This document shows positions 44,931 to 57,994 of a stretch of DNA of 64,000 nucleotides, piece by piece. Numbering within the stretch: position 1 is the stretch's first letter; each line of letters starts with the position of its first letter. The notes under the pieces were generated by a model. That model did no database searches. It was not told where the DNA came from and saw only the letters and a list, made by a program, of their open reading frames with translations. A program made the translations under genes and the position numbers. The DNA is from Parasponia andersonii (taxonomy: Eukaryota > Streptophyta > Magnoliopsida > Rosales > Cannabaceae): positions 894,258-958,257 of the forward strand of contig JXTB01000064.1 in the NCBI GenBank assembly GCA_002914805.1. Reading direction: 5' to 3'.

Positions 44931-46204
44931 CTGCCATATTGAGATCTAGAGATCAATTCTTCCCGCTAAATATATAAAAATGATGTATATATATATATAT
45001 ATATATCTTGTTTTTTTTTTTAATATCAGTTTTATTAGTAAATTAGTATGCACTAGTATACGTATTTTTGTTCATTAGCTGCCTGAGGAGACTTAGTGAG
45101 AAATTTTTTTAAATACATCAAGAATTAGACTAAGTACATTCATTATTTTAATTATAATTTTACCTATCATTAGAATTATCAAATAGGATAATCTAAAAGT
45201 TAATTATACTCATTATACTTATATAATAAAAATTCACAACATATAAGAAAAAAATGAAACATATGGAATTTTTTAAACTCTAAAAGAAAATTATTACTTA
45301 AATTCTTCAAAATCACCCACCCAAGAAATTAACAATGGAACAACAATACATTGATGAAAAATTTAAAAATGCAGAAGGAGGGATTAACGTGAGTGTCACA
45401 GTTGTTTTTTTTTTAATTGTAAATTAATTCTTTCATGTGGGATGTTGATTTTTTTCCTAGGCGATTATATTCATATAAATTTGCTCATACTCATATAATG
45501 TAAAACATTAATCTATGATCTGCTTCTTTTTTTTTATGGTTTTGTTTAGAGATTTAAGATTTACATCACCAATTGAACTTATTATCCATGGCAGGTAATT
45601 AAACAAAATTTGAGAAAAGAAATTAAAATAAGAAAAAAAAACACCAAAATTTATTAAATTGAATAAAATTTGGTTACTTTTTTTGTTGTTTCCATTATTT
45701 TTCTCTGAGTAAATTTGTTTTCAACATTAGTACAAAACAAGAGATGTAGAAAACAAAATAGATATTTTTGGAATATAAAAAATCTATAAAGAAAAAGGAA
45801 AAATTTTATAAGCTATTATACGATGTAAAAAGAAATTGAATATACATAGTTATGTATTTAGATTTTTCCATATTTCAATTAAAATATTTTTTTTAAAAGT
45901 GAGACTTAACTAATAATCTTTATTTATTGTAAAGAAACGAAAATAATTCGCATAATCTAAAAGTTGAACTTCCGACTTAATACCTAATCCCCACCCCATC
46001 CCAGCTAATAAGCTAGCCCCAATGGGCTTTCAATCCAAATGTTATATGAGCTTTTGTGTTTATAGACTCTCTCTAGTACTATGATTCTTTTTCTTATTAT
46101 ATATATAATTTTGTGTTTTTCCCTCTAATTTCTTTTGGATTCAAGAGTCTGCATTGGAAAGGTATATTGAAGGTCATTTTGTATTACACAGCCAGTTAAG
46201 ATAA
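44931..46204. other. AT-rich intergenic DNA, no gene seen
   Basis: Holds a TA run (about 44986-45006) and many A and T tracts. No coding frame, RNA or bounded element could be supported. Confidence 0.4.
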
Positions 46205-46213
46205 ATATTTAAA

Positions 46214-46439
46214 AGACACCAATCCAGTAAGTATTTTTTTTTATCTATACATAAGTATTATTTTAGTCAATTAAAATTTAACTTGCGTATTTTTAATAGT
46301 TAAAAATAAGAGAAAGAAATAGCATTAATGATGGTAATATACATTATTATAGCCGTTAGATCACCATTAGATGATGATCCAACTGTTAAAAAAAATACAT
46401 ATACATAGGTAAAAAAAAATACCTACTAAATTGGCAACC
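46214..46439 (+). mobile_element. MITE family member M3 with nine-base duplication
   Basis: A 226-bp copy of the family at 18181. Left end agacaccaatccagta, right end (reverse complement) ggttgccaatttagta. It is flanked by the perfect nine-base direct repeat atatttaaa (46205-46213 and 46440-46448). This copy defines the element ends and suggests a Mutator-type target duplication. Confidence 0.85.
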
Positions 46440-46448
46440 ATATTTAAA

Positions 46449-47394
46449 ATATTGAAAAATAAAATAAATAAAGACAAAACATTAATGCATATTTTGATTT
46501 GAGTTTTATCTAGTTTAACAAACATTAATCTCCTGCAAACATCTTTTGATTTTGATTTTGCATCTTTTTTTCATTTGGATTGATTTTAAATTGGAATAAT
46601 CTCAAAATCACCTTATTTATTTAGTTAAATATCATGTTTAACTCTCTTATAAAATCTAAAGTACAGTAAAAAAAAAAAATCTCCTCCTATTTTTGGTCAA
46701 AATTTTTGACTAAATTTTTCTTAAATGACAATAATTCCATTAGGATATTGATATCGAATTAAATAACTCATTTTATCTTTTTTTATTACAAAAAGTATTG
46801 AAAAATTATTGCCAAAAAATAATTATAAACATTTTTCTATAATTTTTTTCTTTGAAAAAAAGAAGAACTAAGTAGATATGGGAGTGTTTAGTAATAGGTT
46901 TTAGAAATATATATAAGGATATTTCACATTTCAAGTTTGACAAAAACTATAAATAGGGTATACTTTTTTTCTGCTTAAACGGATGAGATATTTTTTGGTT
47001 TTTTGGAAAAAGCAGAGTAACTGTGGCATTTAGCTAAAATAGGAGATGTATTATCCCTTTTAAAATTGTTGTTATGAGAGTATTATCAGTGGTTTCAAGG
47101 CACTGGGAAAATAATTTTTTTGTTTTCCTTTTCCAAAAAAATCCCTCCAAAACTGTTCACGTGGTATCAACACGGAGACAATCAGAACTAGCAAAAGGAC
47201 TAACTGTGCAACCAGCGGTTTGGGATTTAAATACCAAAAAAGTTAGGAGCTAAATGCCACGTAGTATGTGTGAATAAGAGATTAGACGTATTTGTATATG
47301 ATAATAAAATACTCTCTTACTCATCTTTCTCTTTCTTCGCTTCTTCAACATGTTATAGTTGTCAAGTAATAATGCAAGGTAATAGTTGACGATC
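46449..47394. other. AT-rich intergenic DNA, no gene seen
   Basis: A/T tract-rich DNA between MITE M3 and the distal upstream region of copy D. No gene or bounded repeat could be supported. Confidence 0.4.
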
Positions 47395-47399
47395 GTGAA

Positions 47400-47815
47400 T
47401 GGTGGTGGACTGAGGATGTAATGTTTTCACTTCCATCTTCTTCTTCAATTAAGAAATCCAAGACACACTGTTGGCTATTGTTTCTAATCCAATGTACATA
47501 AAATTTGAAATCTAGTTAAATAATAATGGTTTCTACGGAAAAACATAAGCAAAATGAATTGTTGATACCAAGAAGCTCCTTTAAAATTTAATCTGTCTTT
47601 AACAATCTTTGGAAAAAAAAATGGCAATTCACTAATCGATAATGATCATATTACCCAAGAGAAAAAATAAATAAATAAAATAATCACCACAACTTTTGAA
47701 ATCCAATTGGGCAATATAAAAGTCAGGAAGCTTTCGGGTTTTGGTCATTTTACACGGGGAAGGAGAGTTAGGTGAAAGGACTCTCCCGGATTCCCTTTTC
47801 CAAGTATAAACTCTA

Positions 47816-47820
<5 letters not shown>
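47400..47820 (+). promoter_or_regulatory. Displaced distal upstream region of copy D
   Basis: This stretch matches the DNA upstream of copy C (about 38095-38560): cacttcc.tct.c, attaagaaat.ccaag, ttg.tattgtttcta, gataccaa.gaagctccttta and ctcccggattccctttt..aaactctat. In copy C it directly precedes the proximal box. Here a TA run, a MITE and a Tat element separate it from the box and ATG of copy D at 63522-63722. Confidence 0.65.
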
Positions 47821-47857
<37 letters not shown>

Positions 47858-47859
<2 letters not shown>

Positions 47860-48047
47860 TTGCCAATAAGTATTTTTTTTTTATCTATGGGTAGGTATTT
47901 TTTTTTTAGCCGTTGGATCGCCATCTAATGGTGATCTAATAGCTATAACGAAGTGCATGAAAAGACGTGCATCATTAATGCTTTTTCTTTCTCTTACTTT
48001 TTACAATAAAAAAATATATATGCTAAATTTTCATTGGCCAAATTGAT
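47858..48047 (-). mobile_element. MITE family member M4 (truncated, inverted)
   Basis: Starts with ggttgccaataagta, the reverse of the right end of M2 and M3, and runs in inverted order through gatgcacgtc-like sequence and gctaaattttcattggcc. The other terminal inverted repeat is missing, replaced by a TA run at about 48047-48070. A (TA)n run of some 37 bases precedes it. Confidence 0.7.
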
Positions 48048-48431
48048 ATATATATATATATATATATATAATCAAGCTAAGAATTTTTCTTTTTCAGTGT
48101 TATAAGTAATATTTTACTTAATTAGAATTAGTGTTACACTTAGGGAAAAAATATATTGAATGATACGTATTTATTATTTTTTTTTTCAATTACTTAAATT
48201 ATTATAATTATTATATAATTGATTCAAAGGTTAAAAATATTTATAATTTAATTGGTTTCTAATTCAAAAATAACTTAATCATTTTAAAAAATGTAAAAAT
48301 AAAATTACCTGCTAAAAAACCTGATGGGTAGCTTATTCTGGAAAAGGCTAAAAATAAGTTTCGGAAAGAGAAGTTGAATCGTTTTCTCCAACTTCTCGTG
48401 GCTATTGTCAAACATAGACGCTAGATAACAC

Positions 48432-49242
48432 TGTGGGACCCGTTCTTAAATTATACACCACGTAGACGATTAAGTGGCAGAATAGGTCACAAGCGGGGTA
48501 CACCATCCGATACGTGTCCAGAGTGATCGATTAAAGGCCACGCGAGTCGCACGTGGTACCGCATAGGCCCATGGGCTGTCCGAGGTCAGGGCTGAAACCA
48601 TCCCAGACTCTGGATGGATTCGGCCCAGTCCGATTCTTACCTCGACAGCTGGGGGTCGAGAGCCTCAAGAGTCTTCCGCCAGAATACCGTGGGAAGTAAC
48701 TCATCGCTCCAGACCCAGACAGAGCATTTAATGCGATCCTGGGTAGGTGCGCGCATTGGGTGAGTCGTCCTGATAGAACAGCGGTTTGTCAAAATCTCAC
48801 CCTCGACAGGTTGGAGTCATAGGGGACGGCGGAAAACAAGCCACGACAATACAAGGAAGGTCACGGTAACCACGACCCGTGATTTCTGGAGTAAGTCATG
48901 ATAGAAAAAGGTACTCGATCCTGGGATTAAGAGCCAAAAAGCTCTCAATTCCGAGATTATATATATAAGTCTTGTTTCCTCCCAAAAGAAGGATATATCC
49001 AATATACAAAAAAAAAAAAAAAAAAACGTTTACAAGAGAGAAAAACGAAATCCTTGTTGTTCAATCTCTGGGATAAATCACTGACTTAAGTATCGGAGAG
49101 TCTTTGCAGGTGGCCACCCCTGCCTCTCCGTCTCAGCCTGAAGCTAAAGACATTCTAGGATAGCAAGGATACGTGGACAGTTCGTGAATACCTCGTCAGC
49201 AGTTCAGAGACACATGAATGGCTGGTAAGAACAGCACTAATA
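48432..49242 (+). repeat. 5' LTR of Tat element 2
   Basis: Starts tgtgggaccc and ends just before gtttggcaccgtctgtggga. It is collinear with 61555-62340, with shared agacccagacagagcattta and cacggtaaccacgacc blocks. Confidence 0.88.
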
Positions 49243-49279
49243 GTTTGGCACCGTCTGTGGGAAATAGTTAAGCGTGAGA

Positions 49280-50760
49280 GAAGAAAAAGGAGCCTCATGA
49301 TCGCACTCTCCCTGATCAAAAGGCCATACAACATTGAATGGCACCCTCAAGAATGACAACTAGGAGTACACGTCCTGACACCGAAGGGAGCTCCCGAGAA
49401 GCACGACCAGGTCTGGAGCAAAAGCTAGACCAAATACTTGCCACCCTGGCAGAAATAAACTGGAAGGCAGAGATGGCCCACGAGGTCGTCCTGAGTTTAA
49501 AAGACGAAGTCGCAAAAGTGCGTAGAGATAATGCCTGCCTCGAAGAGCTGTTGGCGAGCGAAGCCAGGAGTGAGCGAAGGGAGGACTTTGATGAAGAGGT
49601 CCAACAAGAATCCAGGGGCTAACTGTCGATAGAAGTCCTCGCCCTATCCAGATAGTAGATGCAGGGGGAGCGGCAGAGCCAGACAAGGCCTTTTCGGGCC
49701 GGAGCAGCATTGGACAGAAGGCACTAGGAAGGCCCAGTAGGTGCACTTCCCAACTAGAAATAAGAGATGATGACAGAGCTAAGTAAGAGGCTCGGAGCCC
49801 ATCATAGCCAGACCCCCGATGATCTGGCAGAACAGGCCGTGCGAGGAATCAATCGGACGGCCTTCACAACCTCAAACTTCAGACCATTCGAGGGAAAGAC
49901 TGACCCCCTCGATCACATATACTATTTCCAATAGAAGATGGCCTTGGAGACCAGGGACGAGGCTGTGACTTGCAAAGTCTTCTCCACCACCCTGGCAGGG
50001 GCGGCACCGCTGTGGTTCAGACAACTCCTGGAGAAGTCCATAAACGGGTCTGAAGACTTTTGCAAACTGTTCTTAAAGCACTATGTGGGCACTCGGAGGT
50101 AGCAGAAAACCATGCGAGACCTCGACCGGTTGGAGCAATCTGCGAGCGAGTCTCCCAGGGAATACTTGTCACGTTTCCTGGAGGCAATGTCCTCGGTGCA
50201 CAACGCCGACTCAGTGCAAGCCGCGAGTTCGTTCGCCAGGAGCCTACAGCCAGGGTCGATACTGTTAGACCATCTGCTATTGAATTTGTCGTACGACATG
50301 GCAGATGTCTAGGCAAAGTCAGAGGGGGTATTTAGGATGATGAAAAGCCCGAGAAAGTGCCTAAGGCCTCTGCCGCAATAACAACGGCGCTAGCGCAAAC
50401 CCCGATCCTGTAAGGAATAAAGAGGCCTACGTCGTCCCAAGGGCCATCTCCAAAGCAGGAAGCCCCAACTCAAGGCGATCAAGAGAGTGGTAAGAGAAGG
50501 AAGACGTTTAAGAATCCTCTGCCAAAATATGAGCTCAACACGCTGATTGAAATGATCTACCTTCAGTACAAGGACATGGGCATTTTCAAAGACCCGTCCA
50601 AGTCCGGTGTTCCTGAGCATATGAAAAACAGGAGCAGGTACTGCCAATTTCACAAAGATCACGGGCATGATACCGTCAACTGTTGCAGCCATTACGCACA
50701 GGTTATGATGACAATTCAAGCTAGAAAGTTGAAGTAGTACATAAAGACGGGCGGGAACCA
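49280..50760 (+). pseudogene. gag region of Tat element 2
   Basis: Matches the gag region of Tat element 1. Segments seen include MRDLDRLEQSASESPREYLS (from 50112), ARSLQPGSILLDHLLLNL, and the nucleocapsid-like CQFHKDHGHDTVNCC near 50640. Broken; fossil. Confidence 0.78.
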
Positions 50761-50929
50761 GACCCGAGAAGGTAAAGCACACCCAAGTCTCTGGGTCAGG
50801 AGAATAAACTCTGAGGATAGTTCTAATGATCATAGGCAGACCGGAGCTGACTCAGGTCAGGAGGATAAGGAAAAGTACCGAAAGAGGACCGAGGAAGGGG
50901 TCAAGCACCTGAAGGGGATGGGTCATTCC

Positions 50930-51360
50930 GTGAACCATATGATAACGGAAGAAAGTTACGCCTCAGCAGCCCCCATCGCCTTCACCCAGTAAGACCTGAC
51001 CACGGTGTGCCTGCCTCATAATGACTCGTTGGTGATTAAGCTACAGATTGGCTCCGCGTTGGTCGGGAGGGTCCTCATCGACGGCAGAAGTAGGGTCGAT
51101 GTCTTGTTCCTTAGCACGTTCGAGAGTATGGGCCTAGATCTAAACTCGCTCAGGCCAACCTATCAGCCGCTGTTCGCCTTCAACGGCGCTAGGGTCAGCC
51201 CCTTAGGCGTCGTGACTCTGAAGGTCTGCATCACAGAAAGATGCCTGGATGTGGATTTCATCATCATCGACTGACAGTCTTCCTTCAACGTCATCATGGG
51301 GAGAGGGTGGATCCACGCCATGCATAGGGTCGCCTCCACCCTCCACCAGGTCTTGAGATG
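50930..51360 (+). pseudogene. Aspartic protease region of Tat element 2
   Basis: A retropepsin-like segment collinear with that of Tat element 1: KLQIGSALVGRVLIDG, VLFLSTFESMGLDLNSLRPT and VIMGRGWIHA. Fossil. Confidence 0.7.
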
Positions 51361-51479
51361 TCTATCAAAGGATGACACTTACACGATAGACGTTAAAGGG
51401 GACCAGGCCTCTGCGAAAAAATATTTTTCAATCACCCTGAGCGGGCCCGAAGCAAACACGAGTGCCTCGACGGGGGACA

Positions 51480-53015
51480 GATAGCAATCAAAGGACCGCC
51501 TGCCGGCGTACATGAAGCAGATCGAAGAGGAGTCTGACGGGCCAGAATCCACGATTAAGGAGCTGGTAGCTGTCCCTTTGAAAGAGGCAGAGCTGGGGAT
51601 AGTAGTCTTAATCGGGGCCCTGCTACCTTAGGAAGAAAAGAGCGAACTGTTGGGTTTCCTTAGGCAGAATGAAGATGTCTTCGTGTGGTCCCACGACGAT
51701 ATTCCCGAGATAGACCTTGCACATGCTTGCCATCGATTGAATACAGACCCCAATTTCCCTCCAGTCAGACAGAGGCCCCGAAGGTTCGTGTCAAAGAAAA
51801 ATAGGGCAATCAATAAAGATGTAGAGACGCTATTGGAGAACGGCCTGATCACATAATGTGTATACCCGTGCTAGGTCTCTAACCCGGTGGTGGTAAAGAA
51901 GAAAAACGGCGACGGTCGCACTTGTATAAACTTCACTAACCTAAAAAAGGCCTGTCCGAAGGACAGCTTCCCCTTGCTAAGGATTGACCAAATGGTCGAT
52001 GCTACGGCTGGCTTTGACAAGATGAGCTTCTTAGATGCCTACTCTGGATACAAACAGATTCCTCTATACGAGGAAGACCAGATTCACATGGCGTTCATCA
52101 TGGAGCAAGGGCTGTACTGTTATAGGCGCATGCCTTTCAGCTTGAAGAATGCAGGTGCGACCTACCAGAGGCTTATGAACAAAATATTCGTTGGGCTGCT
52201 TAGGAAGACGATGGAAGTTTACATCAACGACATGGTTGTAAAGAGCAAGGAGGCTTCGGACCATCTGGGACACCTGGATGAATGTTTCCAAATCCTGAGA
52301 CGATACCCAATGCGTCTAAACCCTAAGAAGTGCACGTTTAGGGTGTCTTCCGGCCAGTTCCTGGGACACATCGTGAGCAGAAAGGGCATCGAGGCCAACT
52401 AGACCCAGTTCTCCTCTATCACAGACGAGAAAAGGCTCTCGATCGTTTGGGAGGTCTAGCGCCTAACCGGGAAGATAGCCACCCTCAGCCGTTTTGTCTC
52501 CAAGATGTCCGACCGATGCAAGCCCTTCTTCCAGTGCCTAAAGAAAAGCCTCACGGTCGTCTGAAGGGAGGAACAGGATAGGGCACTGACAGAGCTCAAG
52601 CTGTACTTAAGTCATCCGCCTATCCTAGTTTCCCCAACAGAAGGGCAGCGCCTATATGCGTATTTGGCAGTGTCCGAAGTAGCGATCAGTGTCGTGCTAT
52701 TCGTCGAGGAAGATGGCAAGCAGAAACCTGTGTTTTACATGAGCCGTATGCTCCTAGATGCCGAAATGCGATACAGTATGGCAGAGAGACCGGTCCTAGC
52801 TTTGGTCAATGCTAAGAAGAGACTCAGGCAATACTTCGAGGTACACCCGGTAACGGTGTATACGAATTTCCTTATCCGGCAAATCTTGGCCAAGCCGGAC
52901 CTGTTGGGACGACTAACCAAGTGGGCCATCGAGCTGGGGATATACGACATCAAATATCGGGCTCGAATAGTGAAGAAAGGGCAAGTCATGGCGGACTTCC
53001 TGGTGGAAATCTAGT
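51480..53015 (+). pseudogene. Reverse transcriptase and RNase H region of Tat element 2
   Basis: Segments in order: FLRQNEDVFVWSHDDIPEID, NPVVVKKKNGDGR-like, KDSFPLLRIDQMVD, MSFLDAYSGYKQI, LDECFQILRRYPMRLNPKKC and FLGHIVSRKG, then the gypsy RNase H (LVNAKKRLRQYFEV, KKGQVMADFLVEI). Collinear with Tat element 1. Fossil. Confidence 0.82.
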
Positions 53016-53039
53016 CTTTCGATGAGCTGCATGACCCGC

Positions 53040-53440
53040 TTCAGACGTCCTCGCCTCACACCCCTTCAGCCTGGACCCTCTACACTGACGAATCCATGAA
53101 CACCTCGTGGTCAGGTATCAGGATAGTCTTGCGGACCCTGGCAGGACTCAGGGTAGAGAAAACTTTGAGGCTTGGTTTCCCGGTGACGAACAATGAGGCG
53201 GAGTACGAGGCACTGCTGCAAGGCCTTGAATTGGCTCTGTACTTCGGAGTAGAGGACATCGTGGTAAAAACTGACCCACAGCTGATCGTGGGTCAGGTCA
53301 GGGGAGACTTTGAAGTAAAAGAGCCAAGAATACATAGGTACTTCTCCCGGGTAATGGGGGTGAAAGCCCATTTCAGCAGGTTTGATATCGGACAAATACC
53401 CAAGGAGATGGACCAAAAGGCCGATGAATTAGCTAAAAGC
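53040..53440 (+). pseudogene. Second RNase H-like domain of Tat element 2
   Basis: NNEAEYEALLQGLELALYF followed by a KTDPQLIVGQV strand and KEMDQKADELAKSAS. It stands between RNase H and integrase, the arrangement that marks Tat/Ogre elements. Fossil. Confidence 0.78.
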
Positions 53441-53479
53441 GCGTCGATCGGGGGACCGACCGAACTTACAAAGATTCTA

Positions 53480-54780
53480 CCAGAGGGCGAAATTGCAAAA
53501 GGCCCATTGGAAGCCCCCGCGTGCCACGTATTTGCAGCCGACTCCAAGGATGAGGGCTGGATGAGACCCATCACCCAATATCTAGTGTCAGGAAACCTGC
53601 CCGTAGACCCCCAAAAAGCAAGGTCAATCAGACTGAAGGCTGCCTGGTATTCTATGGTGGCGGACCGACTGTATAAGAGATCAACGATGGGACCAATGCT
53701 GAGGTGCGTAGGCCCCATCGAGGTGTAAAAACTGATGGAGGAAATCCATGAAGGAGCATGTGGCAACCACTCTAGCAGGCACAGCCTGGCCTACAAGGCC
53801 TTGACTGCCAGGTACTTCTGGCCATACATGATGACCGATGCGGCTCAGTTTGTCAAGAAATGTGACAAGTGCCAGAGGTTTGCCCCTATGAAGTGCCAAC
53901 CTGCAGAGGAACTCTATTCGAACATAACTCCTTGGCCTTTCGCTAAATTAGGTCTGGACATCGTCGGAGAACTCCCCAGAAGTCCAAGGGGAAAAAAGTA
54001 TATCCTGCTGGCCTCTAACTATTTCACCAAATGGGTAGAAGCTGAACCCTACGTAACCATCAACAAGGCAGACACGATTAACTTCATTTGGAAAAACATA
54101 ATCTGTCGGGTACGGGATCCCGAGAGAGATACACGCCGATCATGGCACGCAGTTCCAGAATATGAAGTTAAAGGAGCTGTGTGAGTTGTATGATATAAGG
54201 CTCAGCTTCTCATCCATAAATTACCCTCAGGAGAACGGCCCAGTAGAAGCAACGAACAAGGCTATATTCAGCAATATAAAAAAGAACTTGTAGGAGGCCA
54301 AAGGGGGTGGTTAGAAGAGCTACCAGCCATCATGTGGGTCAATCGAACCACAGAGTAGAGGTCATTGGGAAGAACACCATTCGCCATGGTCTACGGCTTG
54401 AAAGCTGTGATCCCGACAGAGATTGGCCTCCCGACCCTTCGCTTCAAAGTGGTGAGAGACGCCTCACTGAACGAGCAGCAGCTAAGACGCAACACAGACC
54501 TCCTAGAAGAAACAAGGAACATGGCCCTGGTCCACCTGGCCTCGTACCATCAGCAGGCCAGATCCTACTATGCAAAGAAGGTTAGCGCCCGTCAATTTAA
54601 CGCCGGCGATTGGGTCTTGAAGGACAGAACTAGGAATTCCTCGAAGCTAGACTCTAACTGAGTCGGGCCTTATAAGGTAATCAAGGTACTTGACAATGGT
54701 GCATATATCCTGAAAGAACTCAAGAACGGAAAGAGCCTACTAAACATATGGAATGCCCAACACCAGAAGAAGTATTACGT
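53480..54780 (+). pseudogene. Integrase region of Tat element 2
   Basis: Contains KKCDKCQRFAPMKCQPAEEL, GLDIVGELPRSPRGKKY, NYFTKWVEAEPYVT, and the C-terminal YYAKKVSARQFNAGDWVLKD. Collinear with Tat element 1. Fossil. Confidence 0.82.
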
Positions 54781-54939
54781 GTGAGATGTGTGTAAATGCT
54801 GTAAGATATATATGAATGCTTGTATTATTAAACAACTTAATTCCAAAACAAGTGAGGGTTCCTGCTCTATGGATTTATGCTTTAGATTGCTATGTAAAAG
54901 GGTCTGCCCACAGTGCCAGACCCCGCGGGCCATTCGCAC

Positions 54940-57060
54940 AAAAAATCGTACTGTAGGGATCACGTCGCTTGCCGACGACCTGAGAAAATGTACGAATAGG
55001 AAAGAGTTGTGCAACTAAAAACTTGCCAGCAGACCTCATAAAAATCGTACTGTAGGGATCACATCACTTGCCGATGACCCGAGAAAATGTACGAAGAGGA
55101 AAGAGCTGCGCAACCAAAAACTTGCTAGCAGACCTCATAAAGATCGTACTGCTAGAATCACGTCACTTGCCGACGACCCGAGAAAACGTACGAAGAGGAA
55201 AGAGTTGTGCAACCAAAAACTTGCCAGCAGATCTCATAAAATCGTACTGCAGGGATCACGTCGCTTGCCGATGACCCGAGAAAACATATGAAGAGGAAAG
55301 AGCTGTGCAACCAAAAACTTACCAGCAGACCTCATAAAAATCATACTGCGGGGATCACATCGCTTGTCGACGACCAGAAAAATGTACGAAGAGGAAAGAG
55401 CTGTGCAACCAAAAACTTACCAGCATACCTCATAAAGATCGTACTGCGGGGATCATGTCGCTTGCCGATGATCTGAGAAAACATACAAAGAGGAAAGAGT
55501 TGTGCAACCAAAAACTTGCTAACAGACTTCATAAAGATCGTACTGTGGGGATCACATTGCTTGCCGACGACCCGAAAAAACATACGAAGAGGAAAGAGCT
55601 GCGCAACCAAAAACTTGCCAGCAGACCTTATAAAGATCGTACTGCGAGGATCACGTTGTTTGCCAACGACCCGAGAAAAAGTACGAAGAGGAAAGAGTTG
55701 TGCAACCAAACATTTGCCAGTAAACCTCATAAAAATCGTACTGCGAGGCTCACGTTGCTTGGCAACGACCCGAGAAAATGTACGAAGAGGAAAGAGTTGT
55801 GCAACCAAAAACTTGCCATAACCTCATAAAAATCGTACTGCAGGGATTACGTTGCTTGCTGACGACCCGAGAAAACGTATAGAGAGGAAAGAGCTGTGCA
55901 ACTAAAAACTTACCAGCAGATCTCATAAAATTCGTACTGTGGGGATCACTCGCTTACCGATGACCAGAGAAAATATACGAAGAGAAAAGAGCTACGCAAC
56001 CAAAAACTTGCTAGCAGACCTCATAAAGATTGTACTGCGGGGATCACATCGCTTGCCGACGACCTGAGAAAATATACGAAGAGGAAAGAGCTGTGCAACC
56101 AAAAACTTGCCAGCAGACCTCATAAAGATCGTACTACGGGGATCACGTTGCTTGCCGACGACCCGAGAAAATGTACGAAGAGGAAAGAGCTGCACAAACA
56201 AATATTGCCAGTAGACCTTATAAAGATCGTACTGCGGGGATCACGTCGCTTGCCAACAACCTGAGAAAACGTATGAAGAGGAAAGAGCTGTGCAACAAAA
56301 AACTTGCCAGCAGACCTCATAAAAATCGTACTGCGGGGATCACGTCGCTTGCCGATGACCCGAGAAAATGTACGAAGAAGAAAGAGCTGTGCAGTAAAAT
56401 GCTTGCCAGCAGACCTCATAAAAATCGTACTATGGGGATCACGTCACTCATCGACAACCTAAGAAAACGTGCGAAGAGGAAAGAACTGCGCAACCAAATA
56501 CTTGCCAGCAAACTTATAAAGATCGTACTGCGGGGATCACGTCGCTTACCAACGACCCGAGAAAATGTACGAAGAGAAAAGAGCTGTGCAACCAAAAACT
56601 TGCTAGCAGACCTCATAAAAATCATACTGCGGGGATCATGTCGCTTGCCGATGACCCGAGAAAATGTACGAAGAAGAAAGAGCTGTGCAGTAAAATGCTT
56701 GCTAGCAGACCTCATAAAAATCGTACTATGGGGATCACGTCGCTCATGACAACCCAAAAAAACGTACGAAGAGAAAAGAGCTATGCAACCAAAAACTTGC
56801 CAGCAGACCTCGAAAACAATCGTACTGCGGGGATCACATCACTCATTGACAACCCGAGAAAATGTGCGAAAAAGAAAGAGCTATGCAACCAAAAACTTGC
56901 TAGCAAACCTCGAAAACAATCGTACTGCGGGGATCACGTCGCTTACCTACGACCCGAGAAGATGTATGAAGGGATTGAGCTGCACAATAAAACATTTGCC
57001 AACGGGCCTTGCCAAGAATTACGCCACGGGGATCACATCGTTTGTCGACGACCCAAGAGG
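54940..57060 (+). repeat. 99-bp tandem repeat, about 22 units, Tat element 2
   Basis: Units recur about every 99 bp from near 54955 to near 57027, each with ggggatcacgtcgcttgcc, gacccgagaaaa.gtacga and caaccaaaaacttgccagca. The unit is plainly the same as the 100-bp unit of Tat element 1 (eight copies). The last few units are more diverged. Open frames on both strands come from the repeat and are not genes. Confidence 0.92.
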
Positions 57061-57084
57061 ACATACCTGCGGGGTGGGGGAGAT

Positions 57085-57300
57085 TTGAGCAATGAGACCC
57101 CCCAGAGAGCACTTAAGCTAGGTGTGAGCCAAAAGAAAAAAGGTTCAGGGTTTACCCGTTGGAAGCAGACCCTCCCCAGGGGGCACCTTAGCTACGCACA
57201 AGCCAAAGACAAACGGGACCAGGGTCTACCCATTGGAAGTAGACCCTCCCCAGAGAATGCCTTAGCTACGCATGGGCAGGAAGTGAACGGAACCAAGACC
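57085..57300 (+). repeat. ~72-bp tandem repeat, three units, Tat element 2
   Basis: Three units with ccccag.g.gcaccttagcta and gttggaagcagaccct begin near 57100, 57172 and 57244. They are the counterpart of the five 75-bp units at 27647-28000. Confidence 0.82.
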
Positions 57301-57994
57301 TACTCGTTGGAAGTAGGTCTGGGCAAGACTAAGCGTGAAAACAGAAATTACAACCAAATTCTATTTATTATTGCTTAGATTACAAGATGCATGGTCGACA
57401 CAGACGCAGACCCAGTGTCTCTATTTGTAAGGAGCAGGTCTCTGGCGGACTCGCAAGGACACATTGGAGTGGTAACGTCCTGTTTTCCCCCGAAAAGAGC
57501 CAAGCCCAGGCTTCCTCCTCTGAAGTGATGGGTCTAAACAGTTGTCGACCAATCCTTAGAGCTGGTTCCTGGCGCGTTTCCATTTAGGGTCAGAGAAGTC
57601 CAGCCATACGTGCGAATCATATTCTGCTAAGATGAGTCATAACGGAAGTTATACCATCTCAAAGTCGGATGAGCCGGAACTCACGTCCCGATCTTCAGAG
57701 CTGACCTCGCCATTCATAGCATACGGAGAATTCGCTAGTAACTCCGTATAATATACAATTGGGCCAGACCCAGAAGCCGGCCAGATCGCCGAAAAAGGAA
57801 TGGCATCGTATACGATGCCTGACCCTGACCACAGATGCAAGCAACAAAAATAATATAATAATGAATATAATAGATAACATAGAATAAGTGTGAGAAGAAT
57901 ATGTCATTTTATTATTTAAACAGTTGCTTGCAACAGGGGTCAGCTCTACATGGAGTGGTCAGCACTTTACAAATATACAAAAGAGCAAGAGTCC

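Noticed and set aside
54940-57060. Regular direct repeats that might suggest a CRISPR array or a repetitive protein gene.
   Set aside because: Units adjoin without unique spacers, belong to a plant retrotransposon, and their frames are open on both strands only because of the repeated unit.
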